A DNA stretch of 64,000 bases from Lotus japonicus (Eukaryota > Streptophyta > Magnoliopsida > Fabales > Fabaceae). The notes under the pieces were generated by a model that saw only the letters and a list, made by a program, of their open reading frames with translations, was not told where the DNA came from and did no database searches. Positions within the stretch are counted from its first letter, which is position 1. The number at the start of each line of letters is the position of its first letter. Made by a program: the position numbers and the translations under genes. Shown here one piece after another: positions 58,455-64,000 of the stretch. Location of the stretch: the NCBI RefSeq assembly GCF_012489685.1, contig NC_080043.1:12146223-12210222 (forward strand), given 5' to 3'.

Positions 58455-61400
58455 CTATCTAGCTTTTATTAAAGAGATAGTTACTTTATTCACCGATGAA
58501 GATGTATGTGCTTTAGAAGATTCTTCTTCTTCATTTGAGATCTTTCTAATTAAGAAACCAGGGTCCTTTGGTTGGGGTAAAGCATTTTCACTGCTCAACA
58601 TCACAACCACTGATGTCATGTTTGGCCTATCATGAGGATGATGTTGCAAACATAAAAGACCAATTTGAATGCAACGTAAAGCTTCTGATAGATTACAGGA
58701 GTCTCTCAAATAATCATCAATCAATTTCTGAGGAGTGTTCTCATTCCACAGTCTCCATGCCTGTGAAAATTAAATGAAATTGTTATTTAATACTTTGTTA
58801 GAGGAAGATCATTATTATGTATATGATTATCTGCTACTCACATGTGCAATAAGATTGAAATCTTCATCCTGGTAGGTAATTCCTTTGTTTTTCTTTCCAC
58901 TGACTATTTCCAGCAATAATACTCCAAAGCTAAATACATCTGATTTTATAGAGAATAGTCCATCAATGGCATATTCAGGTGCCATATAACCGCTGAAAGG
59001 AAACAAAAAAGAATTGATTTAATATTTAAGTCCGCATAGTAAAAATTTAACAGCTTTCATGTTACTTACTATGTCCCTGCTATTCTTCTTGTCCTTCCTT
59101 CCATTTGATCCTCTCCACACATTCTTGCTATGCCAAAGTCTGAAATTTTTGGATTCATATCATTGTCTAATAATACATTGCTTGCTTTTAGATCCCTGTG
59201 TATGATCCTTAATCTTGAATCTTGATGAAGATAAAGAAGTCCTCGAGCAATCCCATGTAATATGTTAAAGCGCGTAGACCAATCTAACAATTTTCTTTGA
59301 ACCGGATCTGTGAAGATTTTCCAATAAGTCATTTAGTGTTTTTTCCAAAATAACTTTTAAAAAAATTGAACTTTTGTTATACTAAATATCAAGGTATATT
59401 TGCAAATAATGCTTACCAAAAATAAATGAGTCTAGGCTTTTGTTGGGCATGTACTCATAGAGTAGCATTTTCTCATCTCCATCAACACAAAAACCTAGGA
59501 CCTTAACAAGATTTCTATGTTGAAGTTTTGCACATAATATAACTTCATTCTTAAATTCTAACAATCCTTGTCCAGAACTCTTTGAAAGCCTTTTGACTGC
59601 TATCTCTTGTCCGTCTTGCAATGTACCCTGAATTTTAAATTTAAAAATAGTTGAAAATTAATGGCATTTCTTTTCAAATAGCATGGATCGTCTGCCGCTA
59701 TTTTCTCTACAACTCTCTACGGAAAACTGTTGGCCCTTGACTTTTAGATTAAATAGTTCAGGTTGATTAGTAAAAAATTAAAATTGGTCAAAAGTTTGAA
59801 ACACCTATCAATTTTACTATTGAGGCAGCAAATGATCCAAATTCTATTAATAGATATGTTGCAAAGTATGTACCTTGTATACTGGTCCAAAACCACCTTC
59901 ACCAAGTTTGTTGTCAATTGAGAAGTTCTTGGTGGCAATGAGTATGGTAGCAAGATCAAAGAAAGGAAGCTCCATATCTTCATGGTCATCTTCATCTCTC
60001 TCTTTTATGCGCATGGTTTTATCTATTTCCCACATTTTTTAATGGGATCAGTGCATTTGACACAAAACTTAAATAAAAAACTTTGACTACTAGGATGTTA
60101 TGATCATATGAAAACCCACTCTAATCCAATCTAATTTGGATGGGCGATCTTGAAGGACATATGCGGCCTCTATTGTATGAAGAATGATATGCTAAAACCT
60201 TGTATAAATTTTAGTTAGCATTATCAAACAAAATGGAACAAGGTGTTCTGCTCTGTTTATTTTGGTCTAACCTTTTCAGGTCAAGCAAAATGTACCAATT
60301 TTCCTATTTATGTATTGTTCTATTTTATTTTTAATATTCTTTTACATTTATCAATGATATAACAAAACCTACATGTTTTATTCTATATAATATTCTATTA
60401 TTGTAAACTTTGTTTTTTACCAAATGCTATCTTAGACACAGAAAGACACACGAATGTTTAACTATATTGTTCTGTTCTTAAGATAATGCAACTATGAACT
60501 ATCAAACTAAACTAATTTTAGAATCTTAATTTGTAGACCAGAAAAAGCTAATCTTACTGAGAAATTTACCTTTGCGTTTAATTTTGGTCCAATAAATGTA
60601 GAATGCTAAGAGCGCCACAACAACCAGTGAAACAGGGATTGAAACCGCCAGGACTACTGTTTTCCTATGCCCATGTCCAGAATCTGCATTTACAACATCA
60701 CAAAGAAAAGAAGCAGTTGTAATTCCAAAATAAAACCAAAGGCGCCCTAATTAATGTAGGAAATGTCTTACAGTCATAAAACATACTCACTCTCACTAAT
60801 CGATTGAAATTCATGTGTCTTAAATGTTTAGTAGTCCACATTAAAATTCTCCCAATTTTTGTTGAATGCCAAAAACAAAACTAATTATTACAACAAGAAA
60901 TAAATTGTGCTTCTCTGTGGCTTTTTGTCACCAGGTATAATAACATGCCAATCAATCAATCAATTTTGATATATTAAAAAGACACACTTTATTAAAAAAA
61001 TTTCCAAAGAAAGTGGGGGCGTGAATTAAGGCCCAAACTGGGCTAGAGAAGCAATGGAGCATTGCCCAAACATAAGCCCTATCAGACACCGGTCTGCTTG
61101 CTTAACAAGCGCATGACACAAGTACACTAGTGAGGTAGCCCAATTAAACTCAAGAATATGTTTATGGCTTTTATTTTTTCTTCAATCTCATTTCTATTTA
61201 TTTTCACCTCCTATTTCTCTTTTCTTTTCCTATTGCATCGCTCATCATAATTTCATGTCACTCTCTAAGTGTGGATGTAAATAGAGTGTGAACAAAAAAA
61301 TTCAAAACTAAATCAAGCAAATACGTGCAGAGTGGAAATCTAAACTAAAATAAAAGAATTAAGTTTCATCCGCACTCTCATATGACTGGAATTGAATGAA

Positions 61401-63281
61401 AATTAAAAAGAAAGAAAATCAAAGATTTGAGTAGTGATATGATTAAAAGAAAAAAGAAATACATAAAAAATGAAGTAAAAGTGTGAATAAATCACAGCAC
61501 AAAGTAAAACAAGTGAAACTAGTGGCTTCGTTCCCAATTTCACAGATCTGGATTTAGTGCATTAGGCTGCAGTCTCCAATCTGTTATATTAGATGACTGA
61601 TCATATTTTTAGCATGTATTTACACCCAATTAGTATGTCAAATGTATATCTTTTGACCTTAACCAAATAGTTCATATTGAATGACAACACTAACATTGTC
61701 CAAAAGTCACTACAGAATACAGATAATCCAAATCAAAATGAATGTCAAAGTGAAAAACTAATCTCCTATAGTGCCGTGAGACACCATAGTGAAAACTCAT
61801 TGGATCTAGCCATCTAGGATTCGACCCCACAACAACATAACAACATAATAGATTTGAGTCCTTAAGACCATTAAATTGTTGGTGTCAACCTAACTTAGTA
61901 TATCTTCTATTTCTATGGACTTGATGTGATAAAAACATTTTACTTATGGAATTAATAGATACTCCAAATAGGTTTTACCTGAATCTGAAGCCACCGTTCT
62001 CACATACAGATCCTGCCCACTTTGTGAAACTCTCAAATCAAGAAGATGTCCAAACCACATAGAACAACCACTACCTCCACCACTAGGATCCAAGCTCGAG
62101 TAAGCAGTACAGTTACAATTCTCCAAACACTTCCCTCTACACTCCTCAAGAGTCATGCTCTCATTCACCAAACTATACCTCGTATCCGGCACTTTCATCC
62201 CTGGAAATCTCCGAAACCCATCTTTATCCTTCACCCTGCACTCCCACCCCGGACTCCGAACACAACCACTAGCCCAGTACAGCGCATTCCACTGTGCAGG
62301 CGACTTGGGCTCAAACCCATCCAAACACTGACAAATAGGTGACTTATCTAGCACGCAATTCCCATTCGCGCCGCACCCGTTGTAGACATCGCAGCTGTCT
62401 ACCGGCAGCGCGTTGTACAGGGTCCACGCGTTTGACTGCGGGACCCACGTCAAGCGCTGCCGGGAAGAGAGAGTCTGGTTGAGGACAACTATAGAAACTA
62501 CGGAACTATTCTCGAGGGTGAACATGTAGTAGACCTCGTCATTGTTGTGGAAAAAAGTGAAATTGTACACCGGGTTCGCTTGCAGGCCAACTATCTGGCT
62601 GGTTTGCGCCCCAGTGGACGGTCCTGACCTATAATAGAGAGATGAACCTTTCCAGATCGCGGTCTCGGGATTATCGGTGAGGAGAATGCCGGAGGTTAAG
62701 TCCCCTGGAGATGGATCATCCCAGTTTCTCCAAGCTGTCATAAGCTTGTTGATACCGGTTTTTCTGTCCCATCCCATTTTCATTCCCGGTAAAACCGTGT
62801 CGCTGGGGTGTTCAAAACTCTGCCATAGCGCTTCTTCTTCTTTGTTGGTGTTGTTGTTATCATTGAGTACTAAATTTCCAGTGTCCAAGAGCGATGCAAA
62901 GACAAGACTCGAAGCGTTTGTGCTTGTTGTTGTTGTTTTGTTTGTTGACCAAAGAAGGGAATTGTTTTGGTTGAGGAGCACAAGGTTTCCTTCTTGGTTG
63001 ATGATCAGCTTGCTAGAGTTGTCTTTGATTGGATTGTCGCGGTTCGCGACCCAAACCGCTCTTCTAACTGGGATGTTTTTGTACCAGATTCCCACATAGC
63101 GATTCGGGGAATTGCCGGGGTTAAAGAATCCCAGCTCAAAGGTTCCGTTTTTAGAAACCAAGGTGGTTCCATCATCAGGAAGTGGCTGAAGCTGAGTGAT
63201 GGTGTCAATTGCTAAGGAAATTTGAGAGAAGAAAAATAGTAGATTGAGAATAGAGTGCAGAATTCTTGGGAAAATGGACAT
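58455..63281 (-). CDS. G-type lectin S-receptor-like Ser/Thr kinase, gene B
   Basis: Seven coding exons (61979-63281, 60570-60683, 59874-60022, 59417-59627, 59070-59307, 58842-58992, 58455-58760) give 823 residues. Exons 4-7 have the same lengths as in gene A (211, 238, 151 and 306 nt), showing tandem duplication. The start is the ATG of [18 protein letters not shown], which opens a good signal peptide; the frame runs 11 codons further up but without an ATG. Domains: B-lectin ([20 protein letters not shown]), S-locus glycoprotein, EGF-like Cys cluster ([13 protein letters not shown]), PAN ([11 protein letters not shown]), and membrane segment ([20 protein letters not shown]). The kinase has [14 protein letters not shown] with K534, HRDLKASN (629-636), DFG (649-651) and GYMAPEYA. 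Intron 1 is long, about 1.3 kb. Confidence 0.96.
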
Positions 63282-64000
63282 GTTTTTTGCGTTGATTAGG
63301 GGGTTCAATTTCAATCCATCAAGTTAAATGTAAGGGTGGAGATTAGTTGGACGGTATATACCACTGATGAAGATATAGCGTGGAGATTTGGTTTTGTCGT
63401 TTGAATTTCATGGATGCAAAGGTCAACACGTTCTTTGGGGATTGGCTTGGTCTCAAATGATTGCATCATATTTTTTTTTTTATTTAGGTACTAGTAGGAT
63501 TTGAATCCAAGACTTAGGAATTTGAATCCAAGACTTAGGAAATTTTAATCCATCAAGTAGCATTGCATCATTTTATAACAACATAGATAGATAGGTTCTT
63601 GTAATTCCAACAAAATATTCAGTCAATAAGGCTGCGCTTATTTTTGCATTGATGAGGGGATACAGAATTCACATGAATGTTAATATGCTATGGTGCGTTA
63701 GTGTATCAAAGGGTGTACTCTGCCACCTGAGATTTTCATTTTCTAGAGGTTTAAAATTTTAATTTTTAATTATTCAGAAAATTGAAAATGATTTTTTTAA
63801 AAAATGAAATCTCAAAAGTATAGGTGACCGGCATACCCCATTCTTGTGCAAGTTAACATAAAAAAAATTGTGCAGGATAGGAGACCTATTTTCTGTTCTT
63901 TGTGATGTGATTCTGATATCATGATATGCTATGCTTCTAATAGCATCACTGTAGAAACTGTGGTGCTATATTTTATGGGACAAATCCACATGATCGATCT
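63282..64000. other. Upstream region of receptor kinase gene B
   Basis: No coding seen. A 22-base direct repetition (…AATCCAAGACTTAGGAA) at about 63503-63543 is present, and an A/T-rich stretch follows. The promoter of gene B is presumably in the first few hundred bases. Confidence 0.4.

Overview
The window is nuclear DNA of a flowering plant. Genes have GT-AG introns (a few GC-AG), and the families present are plant ones: phytocyanin/early-nodulin-like protein, FQR1-type quinone reductase and S-domain receptor kinases. The retrotransposons are plant Ty1-copia, Ty3-gypsy, TRIM, LINE and SINE types. A legume is my best guess from the early-nodulin-like gene and the look of the repeats, but I could not test this. 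The DNA is AT-rich and most of it is transposon-derived.

Layout. 1-1422: left-truncated Ty3-gypsy element on the minus strand (gag fragment plus 5' LTR). 4311-4960: tandem TRIM array (three short LTRs, two tiny internal domains) ending in a long (TA)n tract. About 5335-9672: a copia (SIRE-like) LTR split by a 2,970-bp solo LTR with a perfect 5-bp target duplication. 9676-10108: (CCA)n-like tract. 11107-12221: intact early-nodulin-like phytocyanin gene. 15161-16958: spliced gene for a Transposase_24 (Ptta/En/Spm) type protein. 19799-21195: long-TIR element carrying a chaperonin-10 gene fragment.

21542-42965 holds three same-strand (minus) paralogues of an FQR1-like NAD(P)H:quinone oxidoreductase. 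All have four coding exons and share a GC-AG second intron. Between copies 1 and 2 lie a tandem Helitron array (25.6-28.3 kb), a dead Ty1-copia element whose LTR contains a tRNA-derived SINE, and a CACTA TnpD scrap. Between copies 2 and 3 lies a three-layer nest: a 5'-truncated LINE (34924-39132) with a CACTA element in its body and a long-TIR Mutator-like element in its poly(A) tail. Upstream of copy 3, at 43208-44076, a complete TRIM has a 298-bp hAT MITE in one LTR.

47261-50682 is a Pack-CACTA element carrying pieces of two unrelated host genes, a poly(A)-binding protein and an aspartate aminotransferase. 51004-52255 is a Mutator-like element with a 9-bp target duplication that carries an intact two-exon gene for a GRF zinc-finger, coiled-coil, membrane-anchor protein. 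52483-63281 holds two intact tandem S-domain (G-type lectin) receptor-like kinase genes on the minus strand, each with seven coding exons.

The host genes fall into ordinary tandem families: quinone detoxification, a cell-surface phytocyanin, and surface receptor kinases. The more unusual material is the transposon layer, where gene capture by three separate TIR elements and several precisely datable nested insertions can be read from target-site duplications.
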